A DNA stretch of 64,000 nt from Burkholderia vietnamiensis LMG 10929 (GCF_000959445.1 NZ_CP009631.1:1-64000); one strand, 5' to 3'. Positions 9,891 to 19,729 are shown, numbered from the stretch's first letter. Numbers and translations are program-made. Notes: generated from the sequence alone by a model not told the origin.

Positions 9891-10061
9891 TCAGATCTGG
9901 ACCATCTCGAAGTCTTCCTTGCGGGCGCCGCATTCCGGGCACGTCCAGTTGATCGGGACGTCTTCCCAGCGCGTGCCCGGTGCGATGCCCTCTTCGGGCA
10001 GCCCGGCTTCTTCGTCATAAATCCAGCCACAAATCAGGCACATCCAGCTCTTGTATTCCAT
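9891..10061 (-). CDS. rubA: rubredoxin
   Basis: Small iron-sulfur electron carrier of 56 residues. Both CxxC knuckles of the Fe(Cys)4 site are present, MCLICGWIYDEEAG near the N-terminus and WTCPECGARKEDF near the C-terminus, with the conserved PGTRWEDVP between them. Rubredoxins pass electrons from an NADH reductase to oxygen- or alkane-active enzymes, but no partner is in the window. It is divergent from thiD. Confidence 0.96.
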   Translation of the reverse strand: MEYKSWMCLICGWIYDEEAGLPEEGIAPGTRWEDVPINWTCPECGARKEDFEMVQI

Positions 10062-10316
10062 CTTAAGCCGCGTCGGGAAAGTCGGTAAATTCGGGAGCCA
10101 TGATGGTACCGTGTCGGGGCCGGGCTGCCTAGCAATCGCGGTCGAGTAGCGCGACTATGTCGCGCCGCGCTAAAAAATCCATCGTGCGGGCCGGTTTCCG
10201 CCGCATAATGGCTGCAACGTGCGGCCTGCCGGGCAACACAGGGCCCCAAACGGCCCATCTCGCCTCGCGGTCCGCATCTCAGTCGCTTTCCCGTTTTTTT
10301 CTTGCCCCATTTCTAC

Positions 10317-11183
10317 ATGCCCAGCAACGCCCCTCCGATCGTCCTTACCTTCGGCCTGTCCGATCCCACCGGCGGCTCCGGCCTCCAAGCCGATCTGATG
10401 ACCCTGGCGAGCATGGGCTGTCACGGCGTGTCCGTCCTGACCGGCTATACCGTGCGCGACTCGGCCGCCTGCGAAGAAGTGACCGGCCTCGACCCCGATG
10501 TCGTCGCCGCCCAGGCGCGCATGCTGCTCGAGGACATGCCGGTCGCCGCGTTCAAGATCGGCGCGGCGACGCGCGCGGAAGTCGTCAGCGCAATCGCGGA
10601 AGTGGTCGCCGACTACGACGGCGTGCCGCTCGTGCTCGCGCCGGACTTCACGCTCGACGACGAACACGTGCTCGCCGCGGACGACCTGCGCGAGTCGATC
10701 GCCGATCTGCTCGCGCCGCAGACGACGCTGCTGGTCGCCGATCACGCGACGCTGATCGCGCTCGCGCAGCCCGACGGCGACGCCGAGGCGCCGAATCTCG
10801 ACGCGGCCGTGTCGCACCTGCTATCGCAGGGCTGCGAATACATCCTGTCGTCGGAGACGGGCTCGCACCGGCTCGTCAACACGCTGTACGGCGAGGAAGG
10901 CCAACTGCGCGAGGACATGTGGGATCGTTCGCCGCACCGGCTGATGGGCATCACCGACACGCTCGGCGCGGCGATCGCCGCGCTGCTCGCCAACGGCCAG
11001 GAGCCGCCCGAAGCGGTGCGCGAAGCGCAGGAATACCTGTACCAGTCGGTGCGGGATGCATTCCGGCCCGGCATGGGCGCGTACCTGCCCGACCGGTTCT
11101 TCTGGGCGCGCAGCAACGAGGAAACCGACACGCCGCGCGCGACGAAGGTCGAGCCGGTGCCGAGGACGTCGCATCGGCATTGA
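10317..11183 (+). CDS. thiD: hydroxymethylpyrimidine/phosphomethylpyrimidine kinase
   Basis: Ribokinase-family kinase that phosphorylates HMP and HMP-P in thiamine synthesis. The 288-residue protein begins MPSNAPPIVLTFGLSDPTGGSG, the substrate-site motif, followed by LASMGCHGVSVLTGYTVRD. The kinase anion-hole region reads ITDTLGAA, where most ThiDs have the DTxGAGD-like GTGCTLSAA, so it is a divergent betaproteobacterial form. A TTG 15 bases upstream is in frame, but the ATG at 10317 is preferred. No TPP riboswitch was recognised in the upstream 250 bases. The tail after about residue 265 is unconserved. Confidence 0.88.
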   Translation: MPSNAPPIVLTFGLSDPTGGSGLQADLMTLASMGCHGVSVLTGYTVRDSAACEEVTGLDPDVVAAQARMLLEDMPVAAFKIGAATRAEVVSAIAEVVADYDGVPLVLAPDFTLDDEHVLAADDLRESIADLLAPQTTLLVADHATLIALAQPDGDAEAPNLDAAVSHLLSQGCEYILSSETGSHRLVNTLYGEEGQLREDMWDRSPHRLMGITDTLGAAIAALLANGQEPPEAVREAQEYLYQSVRDAFRPGMGAYLPDRFFWARSNEETDTPRATKVEPVPRTSHRH

Positions 11184-11248
11184 CGGACGCTTTCGCGGCA
11201 GCCCGCTGCCGCGAAGATGCGAAGGCGCGAAGGCCTGACGCAAATAAA

Positions 11249-11280
11249 AAAAGACCCGCATCGCTGCGGGTCTTTTCTTT
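11249..11280. terminator. bidirectional intrinsic terminator between thiD and groEL
   Basis: The perfect stem AAGACCCGCA / TGCGGGTCTT with loop TCGC spans 11251-11274. It has an A-run on its left and TTCTTTT on its right, so it can end transcripts from both the thiD side and the groEL side, which converge here. Confidence 0.9.
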
Positions 11281-11331
11281 TGGCTGGAACGCGCATCGCT
11301 GCGCGTTCCGGACACCATCGACCGAAGTCGA

Positions 11332-12975
<1,644 letters not shown>

Positions 12976-13018
12976 CTAACTCCTTGAATTCTTGGGAATA
13001 TGTACCGTCAGTGGACGC

Positions 13019-13312
13019 TTACTTAGCGTTGACCACGGCCATGATGTCTTCTTCGCGCATGACGAGCAGCTCCTGGCCGTCGACCTTGACGGTCTGGCCA
13101 GCGTACTTGCCGAACAGCACGCGGTCGCCGACCTTCACGTCGAGCGCGATCAGCGCGCCCTTGTCGTCGCGCTTGCCCGGGCCGATGGCCAGGACTTCAC
13201 CTTGATCCGGCTTTTCGGCCGCTGCGTCGGGAATCACGATACCCGAGGCGGTCTTGGTTTCCTGATCCAGGCGCTTGACGATCACGCGATCGTGCAACGG
13301 ACGAAGGTTCAT
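13019..13312 (-). CDS. groES: co-chaperonin GroES
   Basis: Heptameric lid for GroEL, 97 residues. The start [18 protein letters not shown] is the family N-terminus, and the mobile-loop region [14 protein letters not shown] follows. A GTG two codons upstream is in frame, but the ATG at 13312 has the GAGAGGAG-like ribosome site at the right distance. First gene of groES-groEL. Confidence 0.97.
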   Translation of the reverse strand: MNLRPLHDRVIVKRLDQETKTASGIVIPDAAAEKPDQGEVLAIGPGKRDDKGALIALDVKVGDRVLFGKYAGQTVKVDGQELLVMREEDIMAVVNAK

Positions 13313-13385
13313 ATTCACTCCTCTCTTGAATGAGATTGAAGAACGCTTAGGGAATCTGCCCGGCTGGTCGCCCGGCAGAGAATTG

Positions 13386-13412
13386 TTAGCACTCTCGTGC
13401 AGCGAGTGCTAA
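13386..13412. promoter_or_regulatory. CIRCE operator (HrcA site) of groESL
   Basis: A perfect inverted repeat TTAGCACTC-N9-GAGTGCTAA, identical to the CIRCE consensus. It lies directly downstream of the -10 box and covers the expected transcription start, so HrcA binding would block initiation until heat shock. HrcA itself is not in the window. Confidence 0.97.
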
Positions 13413-13440
13413 TTATATGGACGGGTTTTGACAAATTCAA
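13412..13440 (-). promoter_or_regulatory. sigma70 promoter of groES-groEL
   Basis: On the minus strand, -35 TTGAAT (13435-13440), a 17-base spacer and a perfect -10 TATAAT (13412-13417). The -10 touches the CIRCE operator. No clear sigma32 promoter (CTTGAA...CCCCAT) was seen. Confidence 0.85.
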
Positions 13441-13686
13441 GAAGGGGAGCAGGAGGATTTTTCAGCGGCACGAATGCGGTGGAATTGCGCTCGAAGAAGG
13501 CATCAAATCGTTTAAAAACAATGAGATAGGTGTCGATTCGCGGCATCGAAGCGCCGCTGCCCTACGGGATTTCCCGATCGTTGCCCCAATTTGACCCGTG
13601 GCCGGCAGCAAGTTCCGCGAACATCGCACGGCGCCGAAAAACCGGCCGGCACGCCTGGCGGCGACCGGGCTACCGGTGCGGCACCG
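13441..13686. other. intergenic region between groES promoter and SRPBCC gene
   Basis: About 250 bases without a supportable gene. Short open frames here (for example from 13397 and 13530 on the plus strand) have no ribosome site and no family resemblance. No strong terminator for the ECF operon ending at 13687 was found. Confidence 0.5.
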
Positions 13687-14196
13687 TTACATATCCGGAC
13701 AGCCGGCGACCGGCCGGAACGTCCGGCCGTCGGTCTCGACGGTGGTGCCGAGCAGCCGCGCGAGCCCGCGCGCGCCTTCGCGCATCACGACGTCGTGATT
13801 CCACGTGAACAGCGGACGCGCGACCGGCGCGAGCCAGTTCATCCAGGGTTCGCGCGTGCGGATGTGCCAGTCGTAGCGCACGACGGTGCGCGCGCCGTCG
13901 CCGCGGAACGACCAGCGGCCGTCGCCTTCGATCGCGCCGCTCGCGCGGCCTGCGAGCACGCGCGGCCGCTCGACGCGCAGCACGCGCATGTCGAAGGTCA
14001 GACGGTACGGCAACGCGCCCTTCCACGTATAGCGCTGCAGCGCGCCGACGCCGCGCGCGTCGCCCGGCTCGAGCTCGACGGTCCGCACCGCGCCCTTCCA
14101 CCATTCGGGCCAGCGATCGACCTGGTAGATCGCGTCCCAGACGGCCGCGAGCGGCGCGTCCACGCGCCAGGTCGTCGAAAACCGGTATTCCGCCAT
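13687..14196 (-). CDS. SRPBCC (START/polyketide-cyclase-like) family protein
   Basis: Soluble 169-residue protein with the Bet v1-like helix-grip fold. The start MAEYRFSTTWRVDAPLAAVWDAI and the following DRWPEWWKGAV are the typical SRPBCC N-terminus, where the first strand leads into a Trp-rich substrate gate. The family binds hydrophobic ligands, and no specific ligand can be named. It is the last gene of the ECF-sigma operon, 23 bases after the LolA-like gene. Confidence 0.82.
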   Translation of the reverse strand: MAEYRFSTTWRVDAPLAAVWDAIYQVDRWPEWWKGAVRTVELEPGDARGVGALQRYTWKGALPYRLTFDMRVLRVERPRVLAGRASGAIEGDGRWSFRGDGARTVVRYDWHIRTREPWMNWLAPVARPLFTWNHDVVMREGARGLARLLGTTVETDGRTFRPVAGCPDM

Positions 14197-14219
14197 GCAG
14201 CCTCCGGCACGAAGCGGAA

Positions 14220-14852
14220 TCAGGGCGCGAAAAAGCGGGCGGGAAACGCGACGTCGATCTCGACGTCGTCGAGCGTCACCGTCTCGAGCGGCTCGCCGTC
14301 GCCGTCCGCGAAGCTGACGACCTTCAGCGGAAAACCGTCGTCGGCGTCGAGCCACAACCGGTAGCGATGCACGCCGTCCACCGCATGCGCGGGCGCGCCG
14401 GTCACCGTCACACGCAGCGCGGCCCGGCCGCCGATCGTTTCCTCGCCTTCGGTCACCGTCGCGCCGCCCTGCTGCAGCGCCTGCACGTTGCGCAGCAACT
14501 CGCCGACGTCCGACCGGTCGACCCGGTGGCCGCTGTGGTCGCGTACCAGCGGATTGGCCGGCGACAGCGTCAGCGCCGGCGGCACATGCTCGCCGAACGG
14601 ACGCAGCCGGACCTTGCCGTCGCCCGGATCGTATGCGAGCACGGCGCCGTGATGCGGCGACACGAAGTCCATCCGGACGAAACCGGGTTTGAGGTACGCG
14701 TAATGGATTTCGGCATGCTCGCCGCTGCGCGCCGACGAGCGGATCGTCGCCCGATACGAGTGAACCTGCTCGAAATGGGCGTGCGCCACGGTTACGGGAT
14801 CGGCTGTCATGCTTGCTCCTATCAGGCTCGCGGCCAGCAGCGCGGCGATCAC
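14220..14852 (-). CDS. LolA-like periplasmic protein (outer-membrane lipoprotein sorting superfamily)
   Basis: The 210-residue product starts at a GTG whose bases overlap the TGA of the cupredoxin gene (GTGA), giving an N-terminal export signal (IAALLAASLIGASMTA) and coupling. The mature part is beta-rich, with YLKPGFVRMDFVSPHHGAVLAYDPGDGKVRLRPFG resembling the half-barrel strands of LolA, RseB and similar lipid-carrying proteins. ECF operons often include such a sensor or carrier. The fold assignment is inference from strand pattern. Confidence 0.7.
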   Translation of the reverse strand: MIAALLAASLIGASMTADPVTVAHAHFEQVHSYRATIRSSARSGEHAEIHYAYLKPGFVRMDFVSPHHGAVLAYDPGDGKVRLRPFGEHVPPALTLSPANPLVRDHSGHRVDRSDVGELLRNVQALQQGGATVTEGEETIGGRAALRVTVTGAPAHAVDGVHRYRLWLDADDGFPLKVVSFADGDGEPLETVTLDDVEIDVAFPARFFAP

Positions 14853-15268
14853 GGCGCCGCCTCGACGACCAGCACGCCCGCCATGCCGCGCTCGCGATGG
14901 CTGCGCAGGAACAGCAGCCGGTGCGTGCAATAGTAGGCGAAGCGACCGGGCTGCCTCGGCGTGAAGCGCAGCGTGCGCGGCGTCGTGGTCAATTCGGTGT
15001 GCACCGCGATGCCGGCCTGCGGCGCGTCGATTTCGAAACTGTGCGGCACGACGCCCGGCTCGGCCGATACGGTCAGCTCGACCGGTACGTCGGCGCGCAC
15101 GATCACCAGCGCCGGGCGGAAGAAGTAACTGCCGCCGACGATGGTCACGCGCTGCACGCCGTCCGCGTCGACCGGCACGCGCGTCGGCACCGTTGCATCA
15201 GCGAGAGCAAGCGCGGTGCCTGCCGCGAGCGCGCCAGCCGTCAACAGCTTCAGGATCTTCGGATTCAT
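14849..15268 (-). CDS. secreted cupredoxin-domain protein
   Basis: A 139-residue protein with a signal peptide (MNPKILKLLTAGALAAGTALALA). The rest is one cupredoxin domain. Type I copper ligands can be read as His in VVPHSFEID, Cys in FAYYCTH, His in RSHRERGM and Met in RGMAG. The ATG at 15268 is chosen because GGAG lies six bases upstream; a second in-frame ATG is at 15280. Its place right after sigma and anti-sigma genes suggests a copper or redox stress output of the ECF system. No electron partner is visible. Confidence 0.85.
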   Translation of the reverse strand: MNPKILKLLTAGALAAGTALALADATVPTRVPVDADGVQRVTIVGGSYFFRPALVIVRADVPVELTVSAEPGVVPHSFEIDAPQAGIAVHTELTTTPRTLRFTPRQPGRFAYYCTHRLLFLRSHRERGMAGVLVVEAAP

Positions 15269-15299
15269 CGTCTGCTCCATGCCGCCGCACGGTGGGCGG

Positions 15300-16094
15300 T
15301 CATCCCTTCCACGCGTCGGTCGGGCCGCCGAGTGCGCCGCACGCATCGATCGCGAGCTCGCGCAGGCGGCGTTCGTCACCATCGCCGGACAGCGCATAAC
15401 CGATGCCGCGATCCGACCAGAAATACGTATGGCGACCTTGCGACGACAGCGCGCGCGGCGCGAGACGTCGCGCGTCGTACGCGGTCATGTAAAGCGTCAC
15501 GCGTGCGCCGTCGGCACGCTGATACATCAGCTGCGCGGCCGGGCCGGCGTCGCCCGGCAGCAGCCGGCCGCCGAGCAGCGCATAACCGTATTCGTCGAGC
15601 GCCGGCGCGCGCACCGGCCGCCCGAGCCGCGCGGACAGCCAGCCGGTCAGGCGCGCCGCATCGCCGGCATCGTGCGCGCCGACTTCGACCGGATGGTCGC
15701 GGTCGAGCGCGTACACCGCGTATGCGGCGTCCGCGCGCGCGGCGAACGCGGGAGCTGCGCCGAACGCCGTCCAGCCGGCATGCAGCGCGACGCTGAGCAG
15801 CAGCCCGGCCGCAAGCCCGGCGAATGCGTACGCGGCCGCGTGCCGGCGCGACGCGCGACGCTGCACGAACAGCGCCGGCGCGGCGGGCGGCAGCGGAAAC
15901 AGCGCGTGCAATGCGTCGCGCTGTGCGCCGTAATGCGCGAACCGGTCGGCCGACTGCGGATCGGACCGCAGCCGCTCGAGCACCTCGCGGCGCTCCGGCC
16001 CGGACAGTTCGCCATCGAGCAATGCCGACAGCAGCTGGGCCGATGCGGTTTCGTCCGCATCGTGCGAAGGTGTGCGCGGTTCGTCGTCCATCAT
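15300..16094 (-). CDS. anti-sigma factor, single-pass transmembrane
   Basis: Membrane anti-sigma factor of 264 residues, starting in an ATGA overlap with the ECF sigma gene, so the two are made in fixed ratio. The N-terminal cytoplasmic part has the anti-sigma pattern SAQLLSALLDGELSGPERREVLERLRSDP, then a hydrophobic segment (YAFAGLAAGLLLSVALHAGW, about residues 90-109) and a periplasmic domain with a YMTAYD... and HTYFWSDRGIGYALSGD end, as in RseA/ChrR-like regulators of this class. It should hold the sigma factor until an envelope signal arrives. Confidence 0.88.
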   Translation of the reverse strand: MMDDEPRTPSHDADETASAQLLSALLDGELSGPERREVLERLRSDPQSADRFAHYGAQRDALHALFPLPPAAPALFVQRRASRRHAAAYAFAGLAAGLLLSVALHAGWTAFGAAPAFAARADAAYAVYALDRDHPVEVGAHDAGDAARLTGWLSARLGRPVRAPALDEYGYALLGGRLLPGDAGPAAQLMYQRADGARVTLYMTAYDARRLAPRALSSQGRHTYFWSDRGIGYALSGDGDERRLRELAIDACGALGGPTDAWKG

Positions 16095-16606
16095 GTCTTC
16101 CCGATCACCCGTAGTGCGGCCGTGCCGTGCGTCGGCGGCTCGCCGGACAGCAGCGCGCGCATCTGTTCGCGCGCCCGCGACAGCCGCGACATCACCGTCC
16201 CGACCGGCACGCCCAGCACCTGAGCGGCATCGCGGTAGCTCAGTTCCTCGAGCGCCACCAGCAGCAGCACCTCGCGTTGCTCGACCGGCAGCCGGTACAG
16301 CGCGCGCTGCACGTCGCGCAACACCAGCCCGCCGATCTCGCCGCCCGGCGCGGCCATCGTTTGCCAGGGCGCGGTCGCGTCGTCCACCGCGATCTCGTGC
16401 CGCGCGCGCAACTGGTCGATGAAACGGTGCCGCAGCAACGTCAGCAGCCACGCGCGCAGGTTCGCGGTGTCGCGCGGCGGCCGGTTCAGCGCGCGCTCGA
16501 GCGTGTCCTGCACGAGATCGTCGGCCCACGCGCGCTCGCCCGTCAGCGCGCGCGCATACCGCGTCAGATGCGGCAGCCATACCAGCAGATCCGATTCGTA
16601 GCTCAT
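16091..16606 (-). CDS. ECF-family RNA polymerase sigma factor
   Basis: A 171-residue sigma factor with only regions 2 and 4. Region 2 reads LTRYARALTGERAWADDLVQDTLERAL, and region 4 ends in the helix-turn-helix LSYRDAAQVLGVPVGTVMSRLSRAR. It is followed in an overlap by its anti-sigma gene. It is likely to transcribe its own operon from the GGAAT-N18-GTT element upstream of the preceding secreted-protein gene. Confidence 0.93.
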   Translation of the reverse strand: MSYESDLLVWLPHLTRYARALTGERAWADDLVQDTLERALNRPPRDTANLRAWLLTLLRHRFIDQLRARHEIAVDDATAPWQTMAAPGGEIGGLVLRDVQRALYRLPVEQREVLLLVALEELSYRDAAQVLGVPVGTVMSRLSRAREQMRALLSGEPPTHGTAALRVIGKT

Positions 16607-16655
16607 CCGGATGCCTCGCGCATCGCGCGTCGCGCGCCGTCAGGCCGTCGCTCGC

Positions 16656-17015
16656 TCAGGGACGCGCGACGTGCCACATGCCGCCGACCCCGTCGCCGCT
16701 CGCGTCGCCGGCCTTGCGGTCCATCTTCCAGCGATACAGCGGACGGCCGTGATATGCCCATTGCTTGCTGCCGTCGTCGCGCGCGACGAGGGTGAGCGGG
16801 CCTGCTGCGTGGTCGTAGCCGTCGGCGAGCGCGGGCGGCCAGTTCGCCACGCAGGCGCCCGTGCACGTGCTCTTGCCGGGCGCGTCGTGGTCGAACACGT
16901 ACAGCGTCATCTGGTGTTCGTCGACCAGTTTTCCGTCGCCGACCTGCGGCGGCTCGGCGGCGGCCGGGCGTGCAACCGCGGCGGTCAGCGCGAGCGCAAC
17001 CATCATCGTCTTCAT
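16656..17015 (-). CDS. secreted repeat protein of the Y-X4-D / COG4315 type
   Basis: A 119-residue exported protein with a signal peptide ending near AAA-EPP. The mature domain carries the family marks LYVFDHDAPGKSTCTGACVANWPP (two cysteines flanking the turn) and KQWAYHGRPLYRWKMDRKAGD. These proteins are often encoded beside ECF sigma factors, and their function is unknown. No lipobox cysteine is present, so it is likely periplasmic rather than anchored. It is the first gene of the six-gene ECF operon. Confidence 0.85.
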   Translation of the reverse strand: MKTMMVALALTAAVARPAAAEPPQVGDGKLVDEHQMTLYVFDHDAPGKSTCTGACVANWPPALADGYDHAAGPLTLVARDDGSKQWAYHGRPLYRWKMDRKAGDASGDGVGGMWHVARP

Positions 17016-17120
17016 TGCCGTTCTCCTTTGCGTGGCATCGCGGCACGGTGCCGCCCGACGGGACGCTCGGCATGATGCCGATCATTATCCCGCCGTGCGT
17101 GTGCGCTGCGACTCGGTATG

Positions 17121-17148
17121 TAAACGAATGAGCGTGGGTGGTTATTCC
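17121..17148 (-). promoter_or_regulatory. candidate ECF-sigma promoter of the 17015-13687 operon
   Basis: On the minus strand GGAAT (17144-17148) is followed after exactly 18 bases by GTTTA (17121-17125). This matches the GGAAT-N18-GTT form recognised by SigR/RpoE-like ECF factors. It lies about 110 bases before the first gene of the operon that encodes an ECF sigma factor. Confidence 0.5.
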
Positions 17149-17211
17149 GCGCGGCCGCTCCACTGCAGCGGGCGCGCATCGGCTATTGGTGAGATGAGAA
17201 ACGGGCGCGAT

Positions 17212-17250
17212 GCAAAAGAAAACGCGGCATGACGTTGAAGTCATGCCGCG
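17212..17250 (-). terminator. intrinsic terminator after the repeat-protein gene
   Basis: An 11-bp perfect stem (CGCGGCATGAC / GTCATGCCGCG, 17223-17250) with a six-base loop is followed on the minus strand by TTTTCTTTT. It ends the 17308-19026 transcript before the ECF promoter. Confidence 0.88.
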
Positions 17251-17307
17251 TCGTGTGACGCATTGCGCGCGGCGAGCGATGCGCCGCCGCCGCGCGCTGT
17301 GCGGTGG

Positions 17308-19026
17308 TTACCTCGGCAAGGCGGCCGTTACTGCCTGGAGGAGCGTCGACACCGGCGCGAGCGGGTTGTTCGCCGAACCGTTGCCCGAGTGCGGCGTGAC
17401 CGACAGGCCCGGCGTGGAGCCCAGCGCGGTGCCCACCGTCGTGCCGGCCGCGTTGACGACCGTCGCCGTCGCATTGCCCGTGGTCGACACCAGCGAGCCG
17501 ACCGCGCCTGCCGTGCTGCCCCCCGCGCTGGCGCCCGAGCCGAGCAGGCTGCCGCCGGCCGCGGCGGCAGAACCGGCCGCACCGGTCAACGCACCCGCGG
17601 CCTGCCCGAGTGCCGCCGGGCCGTTCGCGAGCGCGCCCGTCACCGAGCCGAGTGCGCCGGTCAGCGCGCCGGCCGGGTTGTTGCCGCCGGTCAGACCGCC
17701 GACGAGGTTCGTGATCGGCGCGATCGGGTTGCCGCCGCCAGCGCCCGCGAGCGTGCCGACGACCTGATTCACGACGCCCTGCACCGGCGCCAGCGGGTTC
17801 GTGCCGCCGAGGTTGCCCAAGGCGCCGGTGACCGTGCCGAGTGCGTTGGTCAGCGCACCGGCGGCGTTGCCGCCGGTGGGCAGCGCGTTCTGCAAGCCGT
17901 TGACGAGGTTCGTGATCGGCGCGATCGGGTTGCTGCCGCCAGCGCCGGACAACGTGCCGACGACCTGATTGACGACGCCCTGGACCGGCGCCAGCGGGTT
18001 CGTGCTGCCGAGATTGCCCAAGGCGCCGGTGACCGTGCCCAGTGCTCCGGTCAGCGCGCCCGCGGCGTTACCACCGGTCGGCAGCGCATTCTGCAAGCCG
18101 CTGACGAGGTTCGTGATCGGCGCGATCGGGTTGCTGCCGCCAGCGCCGGACAACGAGCCGACGACCTGATTGACGACGCCCTGCACCGGCGCCAGCGGGC
18201 TCGTGCTGCCGAGGTTGCCGAGCGCGCCGGTCACCGAGTTCACCGCATTCGTCAGCGCTTCGGCCGGATTGCCGTTGCCGAGCGTGCCCGCCACATGCGT
18301 GACGGCGCCCTGCACCGGCGCGAGCGGGCTCGACGCGCCACCCAGGTTGCCCAGCGCACCCGTGATCGTGTTGACGCCGTTGCCCAGCGCGCCGGCCGGA
18401 TTGCCGCTGCCGAGCGTGCCGGTGACCTGATCGATGACGTTCTGGACAGGGGCAAGGGGATTCGCGCCGCCGACGTTGCCGAGTGCGCCGGTCAACGCGC
18501 CGGCCGGGTTACCGCCACCAGCGTTGCCCAATGCGCCGGTCACCGTGCCGAGTGCTCCGGTCAATGCGCCGGCCGGGTTACCGCTGCCAACGTTACCCAA
18601 TGCACCCGTCACTTGACCGACCGCGCCCTGCACCGCCGCCAACGGATTCGCGCCGCCCCCGACACTCCCCAACGCGCCCGTCACCTGATTCACCACGCCC
18701 TGCACCGGCGCGAGCGGCGTCACCGTGCCGCCGCTGCCCCCCAGCGCGCCCGGCAACCCATTCACCACCCCCGACAACGCCTGCGCCGGATTGCCGAGCG
18801 ACGTCTGAAGCGCGCCGGCCCCGCCCGTCGTCACGGTCACCGAGCCCAGCGGCGACGTGCCGGTCGCGGCCAGCCCGACCGACACGTTGTTCGTCGGCGG
18901 ATTCACGATCACTTGCGGAATCGGCAGCGCATCGAGCGCCGCCGCCATCGCCGAACCGGAAGCCAGCACCCCGAACACCGTCGCGACCGACAGCGCCACA
19001 CCCGTCAAATTAATGTTTTGTCCCAT
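17308..19026 (-). CDS. secreted Gly/Ala/Val-rich tandem-repeat protein (collagen-like annotated class)
   Basis: A 572-residue exported protein of unknown function. Residues 1-28 form a signal peptide (VALSVATVFGVLASGSAMA). The rest is low complexity, built of units such as NPLAPVQGVVNQVVGTL, GALGTVTGALGNLGG and NPAGALTGAL. The PLAPVQ-type box occurs seven times, with an eighth partial copy near the C-terminus. Three copies of a 67-residue unit containing SGAGGSNPIAPITNLV are almost identical at the DNA level. There is no lipobox, LPXTG or autotransporter barrel. It is monocistronic with its own terminator. A surface, matrix or adhesive role is possible but unproven. Confidence 0.85.
   Translation of the reverse strand: MGQNINLTGVALSVATVFGVLASGSAMAAALDALPIPQVIVNPPTNNVSVGLAATGTSPLGSVTVTTGGAGALQTSLGNPAQALSGVVNGLPGALGGSGGTVTPLAPVQGVVNQVTGALGSVGGGANPLAAVQGAVGQVTGALGNVGSGNPAGALTGALGTVTGALGNAGGGNPAGALTGALGNVGGANPLAPVQNVIDQVTGTLGSGNPAGALGNGVNTITGALGNLGGASSPLAPVQGAVTHVAGTLGNGNPAEALTNAVNSVTGALGNLGSTSPLAPVQGVVNQVVGSLSGAGGSNPIAPITNLVSGLQNALPTGGNAAGALTGALGTVTGALGNLGSTNPLAPVQGVVNQVVGTLSGAGGSNPIAPITNLVNGLQNALPTGGNAAGALTNALGTVTGALGNLGGTNPLAPVQGVVNQVVGTLAGAGGGNPIAPITNLVGGLTGGNNPAGALTGALGSVTGALANGPAALGQAAGALTGAAGSAAAAGGSLLGSGASAGGSTAGAVGSLVSTTGNATATVVNAAGTTVGTALGSTPGLSVTPHSGNGSANNPLAPVSTLLQAVTAALPR
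17700..18240. repeat. 201-bp tandem direct repeats inside the repeat-protein gene
   Basis: Equivalent points recur at 17821, 18022 and 18223, a period of 201 bases (67 codons). A partial further copy lies at 17700-17820. Copies differ by a few bases only, so recombination or replication slippage could change copy number without breaking the frame. Confidence 0.88.
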
Positions 19027-19729
19027 CTTTGTTTACCCCATCTCGGTTGGCACTACGTTGATAAAGCATGGGGACGGATTGCACGAAGCATGCCACCCTA
19101 ATAAAACGGTCCGACTCGGCTATTTATTGCGACGCAATAACGGATTTATATGGATCTATAGGGAAAAGGACGGCGCATTTCCACCGACTCGTCAGACGAA
19201 AGAGCATCGTGGACTGCGGATGTAACGTAACGTTTTCGAGGCCGCAGGTAACGTGTTCCGGTACATTCGCGCACATTGCAGCCATTCGTCGCCACGCCCT
19301 CGACGCCCGTATGGACCGCCCATCCCTTTTGCATTTCATTTCGATGAAATGCATTTAAAAATCGGCGGGATTTCTTATTTTCTTATCGGCGATTTCTTTC
19401 CGATCAATTACGCAGACCATTGCGATCGACATAGTTTTCGCCACTACGTATAGTCGAATGAAAAACTGTGAAAACCGCCCGCACAGCGGCCGTCACATCG
19501 TGCCCGGCCGCAGTCAACCGAAGCCCACAGGCCGATACGAATGCGGGTCGATATCGTCGGCGCGCCGGTCATCATCTCGGCGAGCCACCGGCCGCTCTCG
19601 CGCGAACAGCCGCGCGGATGAGCCGCCCGTCTGCGCAGGCTAGATACAATGGCGCAACCGCCGCGGCGCCGGTGCCAGCGCGCGCGAACGCGCCGCCCGC
19701 GCCCCCGCTCACCCGAGATCGCGATCCCG
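19027..19729. other. long AT-rich intergenic region
   Basis: About 700 bases between divergent genes. The part from 19070 to 19460 is clearly AT-richer than the genome. Short open frames occur on both strands but none has a ribosome site with a recognisable product. A hairpin is listed separately. It probably holds the promoters of the repeat-protein gene and of the YheO-type regulator. Confidence 0.5.
19330..19353. other. 10-bp perfect hairpin with TTCG loop
   Basis: TGCATTTCAT and ATGAAATGCA flank a TTCG tetraloop, a very stable RNA fold. A TTTAAAA stretch follows on the plus strand. It could be the terminator of an unannotated small RNA or a leader element; the T-tract is short. Confidence 0.5.

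Noticed and set aside
10062..10316. TPP riboswitch before thiD
   Set aside because: No CTGAGA...ACCTGA core pair was seen in the 250 bases upstream.
13397..13594. A 65-codon plus-strand frame next to the CIRCE site
   Set aside because: It has no ribosome site, its start lies inside the CIRCE operator and the product resembles nothing.
17263..19101. Plus-strand open frame with regular Arg-rich repeats
   Set aside because: It is the mirror of the tandem repeats in the real minus-strand gene, which has a signal peptide, ribosome site and terminator.
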